Source: Paenibacillus sp. FSL H8-0079 (lineage in GTDB: Bacteria > Bacillota > Bacilli > Paenibacillales > Paenibacillaceae). From it: 64,000 nucleotides of DNA. Position numbers and translations under genes: made by a program. The notes below the pieces were generated by a model, which was not told the DNA's origin, did not search any database, and was given only the letters and a program-made list of their open reading frames with translations. The DNA lies in NCBI RefSeq assembly GCF_037991315.1, contig NZ_CP150300.1, positions 2,046,001-2,110,000 on the forward strand. Direction: 5' to 3'. This document shows, piece after piece, positions 36,467 to 45,551 of this stretch. Each line of letters opens with the position of its first letter. The first letter of the stretch is position 1.

Positions 36467-37606
36467 ATGGCTATAGTAGGAGATCAGTTACCATTTCCCG
36501 AATCAGGGTGGCAAAGGATTGATGATGAAAATAAGAATATCAAATATAAAGGTAATTGGATTTATGTTTCAGGAGATCCAAATACGTATGCGGGAACAGC
36601 TCATTACTTTACTCTAAGTGGAGCAACAACAAATTCGATCGAATTCTATTTTTATGGAACTAAGTTAAGAATCATTGATATGTATTGGTCGAACAGAGTG
36701 AATAATGTAACTGTAGAATTAGATGGGGTTATCTCTTCATACAATCCCAATAACTCTACAAACAAATACAGGGTAATTGTATTCGAAAGACTAAACTTAC
36801 AATATGGTTTTCACAAAGTAAAGTTAACAACAACAAGTACAAGCAATAACTTTTCTCTAGACGCTATAGATATTGATTCTAATGGCGAAATTACCGCACC
36901 TCCTCTGAGTAAGTTCTTGATTTCATCAGAAGACCAACACTACAGTATTACAAATAAATACAAAGATAATGCTATTCCTGCAATGACATCTAACACTAGT
37001 CCGAATGGAATTGTAGATGCAAGTTCGTTTTACACGACATTTTATCCATGGAAAGCATTTGATAGAATTATTGATCCAAATGGATGGGTTACTAATATCA
37101 ATGTTCTAACAGGATGGTTAAGTTATGAATTTGATTCACCTAAAACAATCTCCGCCTATTCAATTCAAGCAGGAACCACTCCTGTAAACAGACCTCCAAA
37201 AACTTGGACATTTGAGGGGTGGGATGGATCAAAATGGGTTTTATTAGATTCAAGAATGAATGAACCCAACTTTGCTGGAGAGGAATATCGCCTCTACAAT
37301 TTTAAAAATAAGGTTGCTTATAAGAGATACAGAATTAATGTCACTGCGAATCAAGGCGCTGGAGACTTCTTGGCGATTGGTGATTTAGGTATGTACGAAC
37401 TCGATAAATACATATCCTCCGTAGACAATTCAGAAACAAGCTTTCTTGAACATGGGATGGAAAAAGGGATGATTATTGATCTAGAGGATGAATTCATCGA
37501 AAGAAAGTCCGTGGTTAAAGATCATAAAAAAATTGGTTCAGGAAAGGGGTTCAAGCAGAAAATCGACACAGCTAAAATACCAATAAAGAAAGCATCAATC
37601 ACATGA
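36467..37606 (+). CDS. Beta-sandwich plus F5/8C binding protein
   Basis: A 379-residue protein. Residues 1-140 are the same carbohydrate-binding-like module as in the giant protein and closest to its fourth repeat (both carry YFYGTKLRIID or FYGTKLRIID followed by an RVNNVT stretch). Residues about 160-310 are an F5/8 type C domain (KTWTFEGWDGSKWVLLD), then the shared C-terminal domain. The start at 36467 follows AAAGGAGATG; the in-frame codon three positions earlier sits in the ribosome-site spacer. Confidence 0.75.
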   Translation: MAIVGDQLPFPESGWQRIDDENKNIKYKGNWIYVSGDPNTYAGTAHYFTLSGATTNSIEFYFYGTKLRIIDMYWSNRVNNVTVELDGVISSYNPNNSTNKYRVIVFERLNLQYGFHKVKLTTTSTSNNFSLDAIDIDSNGEITAPPLSKFLISSEDQHYSITNKYKDNAIPAMTSNTSPNGIVDASSFYTTFYPWKAFDRIIDPNGWVTNINVLTGWLSYEFDSPKTISAYSIQAGTTPVNRPPKTWTFEGWDGSKWVLLDSRMNEPNFAGEEYRLYNFKNKVAYKRYRINVTANQGAGDFLAIGDLGMYELDKYISSVDNSETSFLEHGMEKGMIIDLEDEFIERKSVVKDHKKIGSGKGFKQKIDTAKIPIKKASIT

Positions 37607-37657
37607 ACTAATAAAATGAACTATCTATTTAGAATTCAGAAAGGAGTGGGTTAATTA

Positions 37658-39742
37658 ATGGCAACTTTAGGTCAAGCACTGCCGCTTCCAGAAGAGGGTT
37701 GGAAAAGGTACGATGATAACGAAATAATCTTTAAGTATTCAAGCGGATTTGTTTCCTCTCCAAATGAAGTATATTACAATGGTACCTCTAGACTAGCTTC
37801 AATAGCAAATTCAACTTTAGAATTTCAATTTAAGGGCACAAAGCTAAGGATAATTGGCAACAGGCATAACAGAGGATCATCTAATATATCTGTCTCTATT
37901 GATGGGTTAACTGAAGTTTTCAGTGAAAATCATGTAGATATTGTTCAACAAGCACTAGTCTATGAAAAATTAAATTTGTCCGATGCTATTCATACTGTGA
38001 AAATCACCACCAATGACACCAATTTTGTTCTTTTTGACGCGATAGATGTGACCGAGATGTTCTATAAGACATTTGTGCGCTCTAACAGTCTATATTACTA
38101 CTATTTAAACTCATCGTGGAATCAACTGTCTAGTATTGATCCAACTGAGCAAGACTATAAAATTTACGGTATGGATGATTTGTTGATTGTTCCTGAATCC
38201 GCGTGGGCACAGTTTCAAGGTGAAGTAGAGTTATTTCACTATACAAACGACCCAGTACAAGAAGTATCCTTTAACATCGAAACCGAATCTTTTACTCTCG
38301 AAGAGGAGTGGGCAGACAAGGATATTGAAGTACTTTATTATACAGACGATCCCAATGCTACAGAATCGGTGGTAACAATCGAAACCGAGCCCTTCACCCT
38401 AGCCGAAGAATGGGAAGACAAAGAGATCAAAATCATTGAATACACCGATGACCCGAACCAAACCGAATCAACGATTACAATCGAAACCGAACCGTTTACC
38501 CTCTACGATGAGTTGGGTGACAGTGTAGACGTTCTATACTACACTGACGATCCCTCCAAAACGTCAGCAGAACTAAATATCACGGCTAACTACTCCCCAT
38601 TGGATGAACTTGAGGGAGATTTTGACGTGGTTACGTGGACGAATGATGAAGAGGTAATCGCCGGAAATCGAGACATGATGCTGACGTATAACGCGCTACC
38701 GTTTGAACAGTTAATTGTGCAACCAACAGACATAGCGTTATATGGAGATGTCAAAAAGGTTATTGCTACGAAAGTAACGGAGAACAGTCCGCAAGGTATA
38801 TTAAGGATGGCTGCTTCGTTCGACTCAGGGCTCACATGGAAGACATACCGTTTCAACAAGTGGCTTGATCTGGATATTCAGAATACAACCCTATTCAAGA
38901 GAAAAGGAATGAATCTGGACACACTCAACGCCATCCCTGAAAAGAATTTAATAGCTTTAACACGAATCGCCTATTACTTCGATAGCAGTAAGCACTATGA
39001 AAACAGCTATTCGCTGGACGAAGTGAAGATGATCGTTGATGCACCGCGTAATGCGGTGGAGTTTAGAGATATGTCACTGCAATTGTTAAACACCACTGCC
39101 ACAATCGACCTGACCTTCTCTGGCAACAAACTTACAGGTGTGCTTGATGATGCAGATCAAGGCAAGGTTAAGTACCGCGTGTTGTTGAACGGTAAAACGT
39201 ATTATCCGGCGGATGGCAATTTTACGCGACTAGCAGCTTCACCATTCAATATTGAACTCAATATTGACGAGAGAAATGTTAATTTTGGCGTAGAGAATAT
39301 ATTGAAGGTTGAATTTCAGGACTATTGGGGTGCAGTAGACTCTCGGGAAACCAAGTTTATCGGATCGTATTCAGGATTAATGTTTATGGATGAGTCTGGA
39401 GATTTTCTTTCAGATACCTTTGGGGGAATTTTGAAACAACTTGATTATGGGGTGATCATTGCCGGACAGACGACATTAACGAAGAAAGTCAGAATTAAAA
39501 ACTTGCTTGGATATGCTGTGGATCATGTTTACCTGGAGATGGATAAGAAATTCGAAACGGGTGGTGTTGACGTCCAATTGTCCAGACAGGCCGATCCGTT
39601 TCTTCCGATCGATTATCTGACCTATGGTCTGATTCAACCGGAGGGTAGCATCGATTTTTATATTCGTATCGCAACAGATATTCATGCCAAGCCGAATCCG
39701 AATGGTAATTTTGAAATGAAGGTCACAGCAGACCGGGTGTAG
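37658..39742 (+). CDS. Mosaic tail-fibre-like protein with tandem 34-residue repeats
   Basis: A 694-residue protein. It starts with the carbohydrate-binding-like module (about 1-130, GWKRYDDNEIIFKY), then a linker containing YGMDDL that recalls the shared C-terminal domain of its neighbours. Four tandem 34-residue repeats follow (about 189-323, YTDDP then TIETEPFTL). The C-terminal 370 residues are beta-rich with no family I can name; DVTLMFMDESGDFLS-like strands and a bacterial-Ig-like tail are only impressions. Base composition shifts along the gene: the first 500 bases are A+T-rich, the rest is close to genome average, as if a foreign N-terminal module was joined to a resident gene. Confidence 0.65.
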   Translation: MATLGQALPLPEEGWKRYDDNEIIFKYSSGFVSSPNEVYYNGTSRLASIANSTLEFQFKGTKLRIIGNRHNRGSSNISVSIDGLTEVFSENHVDIVQQALVYEKLNLSDAIHTVKITTNDTNFVLFDAIDVTEMFYKTFVRSNSLYYYYLNSSWNQLSSIDPTEQDYKIYGMDDLLIVPESAWAQFQGEVELFHYTNDPVQEVSFNIETESFTLEEEWADKDIEVLYYTDDPNATESVVTIETEPFTLAEEWEDKEIKIIEYTDDPNQTESTITIETEPFTLYDELGDSVDVLYYTDDPSKTSAELNITANYSPLDELEGDFDVVTWTNDEEVIAGNRDMMLTYNALPFEQLIVQPTDIALYGDVKKVIATKVTENSPQGILRMAASFDSGLTWKTYRFNKWLDLDIQNTTLFKRKGMNLDTLNAIPEKNLIALTRIAYYFDSSKHYENSYSLDEVKMIVDAPRNAVEFRDMSLQLLNTTATIDLTFSGNKLTGVLDDADQGKVKYRVLLNGKTYYPADGNFTRLAASPFNIELNIDERNVNFGVENILKVEFQDYWGAVDSRETKFIGSYSGLMFMDESGDFLSDTFGGILKQLDYGVIIAGQTTLTKKVRIKNLLGYAVDHVYLEMDKKFETGGVDVQLSRQADPFLPIDYLTYGLIQPEGSIDFYIRIATDIHAKPNPNGNFEMKVTADRV
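38224..38625 (+). repeat. Four tandem repeats of about 102 bp (34 residues)
   Basis: Units begin near 38224, 38326, 38428 and 38527. Each encodes a Y(T)(D/N)DP motif, then TIETEPFTL or a variant and an acidic end. Units 1-3 are closest at DNA level; unit 4 has diverged. Confidence 0.8.
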
Positions 39743-39753
39743 CTCTCAATACA

Positions 39754-41712
39754 ATGAGACGGGAAGTGAGTGGAATTAATAACGGGGAGACTCTATTAGA
39801 TAGTTATATACATATTAAAAGTCCGGAAAATCGTTTTCCAGCAAAGTATATCCTGTACAATCAAGTAGATGAAGATCTGCCTTCGATCCTAATAGCTGCT
39901 ACAAGAAAAGTGTCCGAGATCGTCTCCAGTGTATCCGTACGTGTCAGACGGTCACAGGAATTGAGCAATTCGCTATCGGTGATGTACAGGTCGCAAGGAG
40001 ATCTGAGCGCAACCATTCAAGCGGCATCCAAAGTTGATCTTGAAGGCATGCTGTACGTTCGCCCACATAACCGTGCACACGGCAAATATGAATTACTGGA
40101 AGCACCGCGTGTAACTGTTAATCTTAAGCCTGTTGCTGATGCAACCACGCGAAGTCAAACTCACTTGCAGACGATCAATTTTGGTGATACACAGCGTATG
40201 ATGATCGGCAGAGACGAGATGGAGCAATTCGAATCGTTTATACATTTCGGTGATCTGGATACCAGAATACCCGATTTGTTATATCTGGAAGAAGCTAAAT
40301 TGAGGTTATATTACACAGGAACCCTGGCACCTGGAGCACACATTGAGCTGCATCAGCCGGATACATTGTGGCGGGAGTACGGGATCACGTATGCAAACAG
40401 ACCTCATTCCATTCAGCTCTTATCGTCCAGTTATATTATGAATACGACTGAACGTTATGTTGAGTTTGATATGATGGCATTACTTCAAATGTGGAGAGAA
40501 GGTATTCTTTCGAATGTTGGAATGATTATTCAGTCTAGCGGTAACACGCCGATATATTTCAACACTCGTGAGTCTTCCAAACCACCTGTTTTGCAGATCA
40601 AATATATCACTTCTCAGATCTATTCCATCGGTCGAACCGAAATCGAAAGTGAAGTTTTTATTTATGGTGCAGGTCGCAAGGAGATTAGTTCAACGTTAGT
40701 TGTTCACAGTGATATTGGGCTGGATTGGCTCAAATCTCAGTTGTACGTCCACCGATATGAGGATCACATGCATCATGATATTCCTCAAGTAATCGCAGTC
40801 AGCCGTCCAGACCTGGATGTAGATCTGATAGTAGCTAAACGTATAGAGGCGGAACTAGATTCGAACATCTCTATTGCTGAAAGTAGGACCGAAGAGAAGG
40901 AAACATGGGTTTCTATTTCTAAGCCCGAACTTCACTCGCAGTTCATTACCGCCATACGGACAACTAGAGATACAGAAGGCAATCTTGCGGTTAGAACAGG
41001 TCTGGACGACGAAAAAACTGTAGAAATCGCAGTTTCTCATCCTGACATACCTTCAGTTATTACGGTAGATAGACAAATGTCTCTGGTTAGTACGTTAACG
41101 ATATCACAGTTGTTCAATGATGGACGGGATACGAGTTTAATTGTATCCATACCTGATCTTCATGCTTCGTTGGAAGTCTCCAATTATATAAAAGCAACTT
41201 CAACGTTGGGGTCTTTGTTAACGGTCATGTACGACTGTGATTCGACTGTGATTTCGGAGATTATGGTTAATAAGCCTGATCTGAATAGTATCCTTCAAGT
41301 CAGAGCATTAGATCATGATGAGAGGGCAGGCACTCTTGAGATTCCTTATTTGGAAGAACAGCCTGGGCAATTATATATTTCCAGACCTGATGTACTTTCC
41401 AGCATTGAGGTCAGGTATATGGATGTTTTGGATAGCCACATTAGTATCAAGGAAAGAGAATACTTAGATGGCTATCTTCAGGTAAGAGAGTGGAAGGATA
41501 TGCTGTCTACAGTAGATGTGAGACAGATTGTGGATATGGCTACTGAACTGACAATTTCCAAGCCTGATCTGGCCGCGTATATCCTACCAAGAGTTATTGC
41601 GAATGAGGAGTTAGATTCAATCGCAAGTATCCGTAAACGGGATGCTAGTGATATAGTGACCACAGTGATTGTGAAGAGTCCAGGGAATCAAGCTTATTTT
41701 TACATTCTATAA
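39754..41712 (+). CDS. DNRLRE-domain protein with long SxPDL repeats
   Basis: A 652-residue protein. Residues about 127-285 match a DNRLRE domain (FGDTQRMMIGRDEMEQFESF, AKLRLYYTG, LQMWREGILSNVGMIIQS), a beta module of surface and tail proteins that forms isopeptide-stabilised stalks in some cases. About 30-110 and 290-652 consist of degenerate repeats, units of roughly 40 residues with ISKPDL or SRPDV followed by L-x-V strands, likely a fibrous stalk. Start is uncertain: the ATG at 39754 has no good ribosome site, while GGGAAGTGAG lies just inside the frame. It closes the block, followed by a strong terminator. Confidence 0.7.
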   Translation: MRREVSGINNGETLLDSYIHIKSPENRFPAKYILYNQVDEDLPSILIAATRKVSEIVSSVSVRVRRSQELSNSLSVMYRSQGDLSATIQAASKVDLEGMLYVRPHNRAHGKYELLEAPRVTVNLKPVADATTRSQTHLQTINFGDTQRMMIGRDEMEQFESFIHFGDLDTRIPDLLYLEEAKLRLYYTGTLAPGAHIELHQPDTLWREYGITYANRPHSIQLLSSSYIMNTTERYVEFDMMALLQMWREGILSNVGMIIQSSGNTPIYFNTRESSKPPVLQIKYITSQIYSIGRTEIESEVFIYGAGRKEISSTLVVHSDIGLDWLKSQLYVHRYEDHMHHDIPQVIAVSRPDLDVDLIVAKRIEAELDSNISIAESRTEEKETWVSISKPELHSQFITAIRTTRDTEGNLAVRTGLDDEKTVEIAVSHPDIPSVITVDRQMSLVSTLTISQLFNDGRDTSLIVSIPDLHASLEVSNYIKATSTLGSLLTVMYDCDSTVISEIMVNKPDLNSILQVRALDHDERAGTLEIPYLEEQPGQLYISRPDVLSSIEVRYMDVLDSHISIKEREYLDGYLQVREWKDMLSTVDVRQIVDMATELTISKPDLAAYILPRVIANEELDSIASIRKRDASDIVTTVIVKSPGNQAYFYIL

Positions 41713-41726
41713 AATGATATATCATC

Positions 41727-41753
41727 AAAGAGGGCATTGGCCCTCTTTTTTTT
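41727..41753 (+). terminator. Intrinsic terminator at end of the structural block
   Basis: AAAGAGGGC and GCCCTCTTT arms over ATTG, followed by eight T. Confidence 0.9.
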
Positions 41754-41857
41754 GCGTTTAGGCTCTTGCCCAACTCTAAGCATCTGTACTTTATTGTGTA
41801 ACAGTCGTCTTCTCGTTATGTTACAATATGTTCATCACATATTAAGGAATGAAGACC

Positions 41858-42112
41858 ATGCGTCAAGAGGACAGCGTATTTGAACAGATTATGAAGCAGA
41901 AGAGATTGAAGCGTATCAAGCCTGAAACAAAAAAACTTCAAGTAATACATAAAAAGAAACTAGCTCAGGAGCAATTAAGTGAATTGGATGTCCAGTTCAA
42001 AAAAACGGTAGCTGAATCAATAGATCGAAGTGCACTTCATAGACGTGTACTGGGAATTAGAAGAGAGCTAACGGAGATAAGGCGATTAAAGAATGATGAG
42101 CATACGTTTTAA
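41858..42112 (+). CDS. Small basic helical protein, unknown
   Basis: An 84-residue Lys/Arg-rich, largely helical protein with no recognised family. The ATG at 41858 is chosen over one nine bases earlier because AAGGA abuts the earlier codon but is well spaced for this one. It could bind nucleic acid by charge alone, but nothing more can be said. It sits alone between the tail-like block and a poorly coding gap. Confidence 0.55.
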   Translation: MRQEDSVFEQIMKQKRLKRIKPETKKLQVIHKKKLAQEQLSELDVQFKKTVAESIDRSALHRRVLGIRRELTEIRRLKNDEHTF

Positions 42113-42189
42113 GGTAGGCCCAATTGGACTCATCTTTGGGGGGATAATTTATTTCGTCCCATCTGGGGCTATTTTGACCAGTTAGTTTA

Positions 42190-42332
42190 ATGTTGGCTAG
42201 GGTTACTGATGTTGTAAGACTTAGAGTAATATACACAGATTATAATTTGAAGTATGACCTTGATGAACTTATAGACGCTCAAAAATATTAACGATTATTA
42301 TGAGAGCTGCCTCATTTCTGAGGTGGCTTTTT
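42190..42332 (+). other. Gap with a 33-codon frame and a terminator (possible small gene or gene remnant)
   Basis: In the 392-base gap before yunC a short frame runs from ATG 42190 to TAA 42291 (end reads YDLDELIDAQKY) without a ribosome site. A hairpin with arms at 42306-42314 and 42319-42327 (two wobble pairs) and a T run follows. This could be the 3' remnant of a lost gene or a small transcript. The rest of the gap shows nothing I can name. Confidence 0.3.
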
Positions 42333-42504
42333 ATTTTCCAACTAAGCATATCCCTCCTATCTAAGTCTGCGAAGAGAATTACCAACAATGCATTTGAACT
42401 GTAAGTACCTACATTTTCTCAAACACGGCAGGTGTCCACACGACAATCCAGAATGAGGCATACAATTATCGTGACCTGTGGAAGAGGAGGTGGATCGGGA
42501 AATT

Positions 42505-42807
42505 ATGGTGACGATGGAGCCCATTGTAGTTGGAGAGCATGTATTGGTTGGGGTAGAAGTCAAGCTGCCCAAAACAACGTTGTTGACCATTAACACATCC
42601 AAAGGATATATCATGTGCGGAGCACTCGACGTGGGATTACTTAATGAGAAGCTCGGGGATCGCAAAATTATTGCAGCTCGGGCGGTTGGTGTGCGTACAC
42701 TAGAGCAGTTGTTGCATGCACCTATGGAGTCGGTGACAACAGAGGCAGAGGCCATGGGCATTACGGTTGGCATGACGGGTGTAGAGGCTTTGTTGAAAAT
42801 GATCTAA
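42505..42807 (+). CDS. yunC: YunC family protein (DUF1805)
   Basis: A 100-residue protein. VKLPKTTLLTINTSKGYIM, CGALDVGLLNEKL and AARAVGVRTLEQLL define the DUF1805/YunC family, of unknown function. The ATG at 42505 is chosen because the protein then opens MVTMEPIVV, in register with B. subtilis YunC; an upstream in-frame GTG would place the AGGAGGTG site inside the gene. In B. subtilis yunC neighbours yunD; here the yunD homologue lies 13 kb away. Confidence 0.88.
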   Translation: MVTMEPIVVGEHVLVGVEVKLPKTTLLTINTSKGYIMCGALDVGLLNEKLGDRKIIAARAVGVRTLEQLLHAPMESVTTEAEAMGITVGMTGVEALLKMI

Positions 42808-42817
42808 TCACTAACAA

Positions 42818-42847
42818 AAGGGCTCCCCATATGGGAAGCCCTTCTTT
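42818..42847 (+). terminator. Intrinsic terminator after yunC
   Basis: AAGGGCT and AGCCCTT arms with a CCCAT/ATGGG inner stem (one mismatch), followed by a T-rich run. Confidence 0.75.
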
Positions 42848-42939
42848 AGCGTCGTAATTCAGAACTAGTGCACGTCTTAGCCACCAACGATATGCACCAA
42901 CTCTATATACACGAACTCTTCTTGAATACTCTTATTAAG

Positions 42940-44013
42940 TTAAGCTTCTTCCTTCGCGAACAAAGCAGCCAGGTTTTCTTGGAAAGGAGCGCGAACAACG
43001 CCTTTTTCCGTGATAATCGCTGTTACATATTCGTTAGGTGTTACGTCAAATGCTGGATTGTATACTTTAACACCTTGGGGTGCTGTTCGTTTGCCAAATC
43101 CTTCGGTCACTTCCTCCGCAGCACGTTCCTCAATTGGAATCAGGTCGCCGGATGGAGTGGACAGGTCGATGGTTGACAATGGACTTGCTACATAGAACGG
43201 AATGTTGTGAGCCTTGGCAAGCACGGCCACGCTGTAAGTTCCGATCTTGTTAGCTACGTCGCCATTTGCTGCAACACGGTCTGTACCAACGATAACGGCT
43301 TGAATCCAGCCTTTGGACATGACCATGCCTGCCATGTTATCACAGAGCAGCGTAACATCAATGCCGGCTTGCTGTAACTCAAATGCGGTCAGGCGTGCAC
43401 CCTGAAGTACAGGACGAGTCTCGTCTGCAAATACTTTCAGGTGGATGCCGCGTTCCTGTGCGAGATACATTGGAGCAGTTGCCGTACCGTACTTCGCTGT
43501 TGCCAGTCCGCCTGCATTACAGTGGGTGAGTACACCCATACCATCTTCGAACAAAGGCAGTGCATTCTCGCCGATCATACGGCAGACTTCTTCGTCTTCT
43601 TTCTGAATCAACAGAGCTTCTACTTCAAGAGCAGCACTGCCCTCTTCTAGACTCAGGCCGGATTCGACGACCTCATTTGCTTTTTGCATCATGCGATCTA
43701 GTGCCCAGAATAAGTTCACCGCTGTTGGACGGGAAGTAGCCAGATGAGCACATATGGATTTTACGTGATCCAGCCAGTCTTGAATGGTCGATCCGTCATA
43801 TGACTTCGCGCCCAGTACGACACCAAATGCAGCAGCAATACCGATTGCTGGAGCACCGCGTACTTTCATGGAGTGGATGGATTCCCATACTTCCTCAGGT
43901 GTGTACAATTTCAGCATGAGGATGGTTTCGGGCAGCAGACGCTGGTCAAGCATTTCAAGCTTGTCCTTTTTCCAGATGAGAGAGGACAGAGGCTGATATT
44001 CAGGGATTGTCAT
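42940..44013 (-). CDS. mtnA: Methylthioribose-1-phosphate isomerase
   Basis: A 357-residue MtnA, full length. Converts 5-methylthioribose-1-phosphate to methylthioribulose-1-phosphate in the methionine salvage pathway. The [16 protein letters not shown] motif, the catalytic Cys in [16 protein letters not shown] and the catalytic Asp in [18 protein letters not shown] are all present. It follows mtnK by 23 bases on the same strand with GGAGGAACC upstream of the ATG, forming the usual mtnKA pair. The other salvage genes (mtnW, X, B, D) are not in the window. Confidence 0.97.
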   Translation of the reverse strand: MTIPEYQPLSSLIWKKDKLEMLDQRLLPETILMLKLYTPEEVWESIHSMKVRGAPAIGIAAAFGVVLGAKSYDGSTIQDWLDHVKSICAHLATSRPTAVNLFWALDRMMQKANEVVESGLSLEEGSAALEVEALLIQKEDEEVCRMIGENALPLFEDGMGVLTHCNAGGLATAKYGTATAPMYLAQERGIHLKVFADETRPVLQGARLTAFELQQAGIDVTLLCDNMAGMVMSKGWIQAVIVGTDRVAANGDVANKIGTYSVAVLAKAHNIPFYVASPLSTIDLSTPSGDLIPIEERAAEEVTEGFGKRTAPQGVKVYNPAFDVTPNEYVTAIITEKGVVRAPFQENLAALFAKEEA

Positions 44014-44036
44014 GGATGGTTCCTCCGTTCCTTATG

Positions 44037-45254
44037 TTAAGCCTTAGTAGTTGAGACAGCTGTAGATACAATATCCAGCACTTCACCGATGGTATTCAAG
44101 CGACGGTTGTTCTTGATTAACGCTTTACCAATGGCCAATGATTTACGCTGAGAACGTTCACGTTTAGTTGCATCCGAAATGGTATCTATATCCGCCACGT
44201 GCGCGAGGCCCACGATACGACGAACCATTTTGGCACCTGCGAAGCCGATCGAATCTCTGAACAATTGTTGCACATACAGATCCTGGTACCCTGGCGTTTT
44301 CGCCATTGGATCGACCAGTTCATTAGCCCAGAGGGCACGGAAACGGGATTCGAACTCAGTCCATACATCACGAACCATGTTCAGCAAAAGCGTTTCACGC
44401 TCACGCAAATCAGTCTCATTCTGAATCCATCCTGGCAGGGATGCATAATTCAAGAGCAGATTCGCAAGGACTGCACCGACATCGAATCCCATGGGGCCGT
44501 AGTACGCAAATTCGGGATCAATGACTTTGGTCGATTCAGGTGTAACAAAAATACTGCCAGTGTGCAGATCCCCGTGAAGCAGTGCCTGCCCATGTGTAAG
44601 GAATTTTTCCCGCAGCAAGGCCACTTCAAGGTGAAGTTCTCCATCTGTTCGAAGGGCTTCAGCTTCATCTTCAATGGAAACATCATAATTATTTTTCTCG
44701 GCGATCCGGTAGGGTTCATCAAAGATCAGATCTTCCGTTATTTTGCATTGGTCCGGATTAATGAATCTGCCCTGTTGTTCCTTCTTCAACTGCTGATCCA
44801 TGCCCAAGTCGGATGTGAAGAACAGCGTTCTTGCCATGAACTCCCCAATATGCTGTGCAAAAAGAGGATAGGTAACACCTTCGATCAGGCCTTTGCGCAT
44901 GATCACATGATCACTCAGATCTTCCATAACCGTTAACGCAAGGTCATCATCGTAATGGTACACTTCCGGTACCATCCCTGGACACAGACGATACTCTTCC
45001 TGAAGAATCTCACGTTCGATTCGGGCGCGCACCAGAGACAGTGGCCATGATTCTCCAACCACTTTCGCATAAGGAAGCGCCTGTTTGATAATGATACTTT
45101 TATCGGAGTTCTGATCCGTAATGTGGAATACCAAATTCAGATTGCCGTCGCCGATCTCGTGACAATCCAGATTCGCATCTGCCGCAAATGGACCCGGTAA
45201 TGTTTTGGCCAGTTCAATTGCATCCTGGGGGGTAAAAGGGTGATATTGGGACAA
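44037..45254 (-). CDS. mtnK: Methylthioribose kinase
   Basis: A 405-residue MtnK, an aminoglycoside-phosphotransferase-like kinase that phosphorylates methylthioribose. Visible motifs: CHEIGDGNLNLVFHI (nucleotide loop), HGDLHTGSIFV (catalytic loop) and DPEFAYYGPMGFDVG (metal-binding). The frame is open far upstream, but the TTG at 45254, giving MSQYHPFTPQDA, is preferred: GGAGGTGG precedes it and family length (about 397-405) fits. A TTCAAA/TATACT promoter is placed about 60 bases upstream, leaving no room for the SAM riboswitch that controls mtnKA in B. subtilis. Confidence 0.93.
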   Translation of the reverse strand: MSQYHPFTPQDAIELAKTLPGPFAADANLDCHEIGDGNLNLVFHITDQNSDKSIIIKQALPYAKVVGESWPLSLVRARIEREILQEEYRLCPGMVPEVYHYDDDLALTVMEDLSDHVIMRKGLIEGVTYPLFAQHIGEFMARTLFFTSDLGMDQQLKKEQQGRFINPDQCKITEDLIFDEPYRIAEKNNYDVSIEDEAEALRTDGELHLEVALLREKFLTHGQALLHGDLHTGSIFVTPESTKVIDPEFAYYGPMGFDVGAVLANLLLNYASLPGWIQNETDLRERETLLLNMVRDVWTEFESRFRALWANELVDPMAKTPGYQDLYVQQLFRDSIGFAGAKMVRRIVGLAHVADIDTISDATKRERSQRKSLAIGKALIKNNRRLNTIGEVLDIVSTAVSTTKA

Positions 45255-45551
45255 AGGTGCCACCTCCATATATATGAAGAAACAGGAAAACCCACTTCTT
45301 TGCTTGGTATATGTCAGTATATCGGAAATAGCGCGGTTTTTGAACTTTTTTTTGAGACAAGCCAAGGCGATCCTGATTCGAACTTCTTGTTCAAGGGTAA
45401 AAACAAATAGGCCGGACGGTTGAGAGAAACGCCGCGAGCAGGCCTCTCCGCTACCAAGCGGTGACACATTATTAACTCTCTGTTATTCAGTGCAGGACAA
45501 CCTGCTTACCGCTGCATGACAGACTAATTTTAAATAAAGGATGGGATTAAT

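Noticed and set aside
45255..45467. N-terminal extension of MtnK and a SAM riboswitch upstream
   Set aside because: The extension is Cys/Arg-rich and unlike MtnK. The expected S-box core elements were not found on the minus strand.
45440..45470. PerR box before dps
   Set aside because: No TTATAAT-type palindrome found; the visible CCGCT/AGCGG hairpin does not fit.
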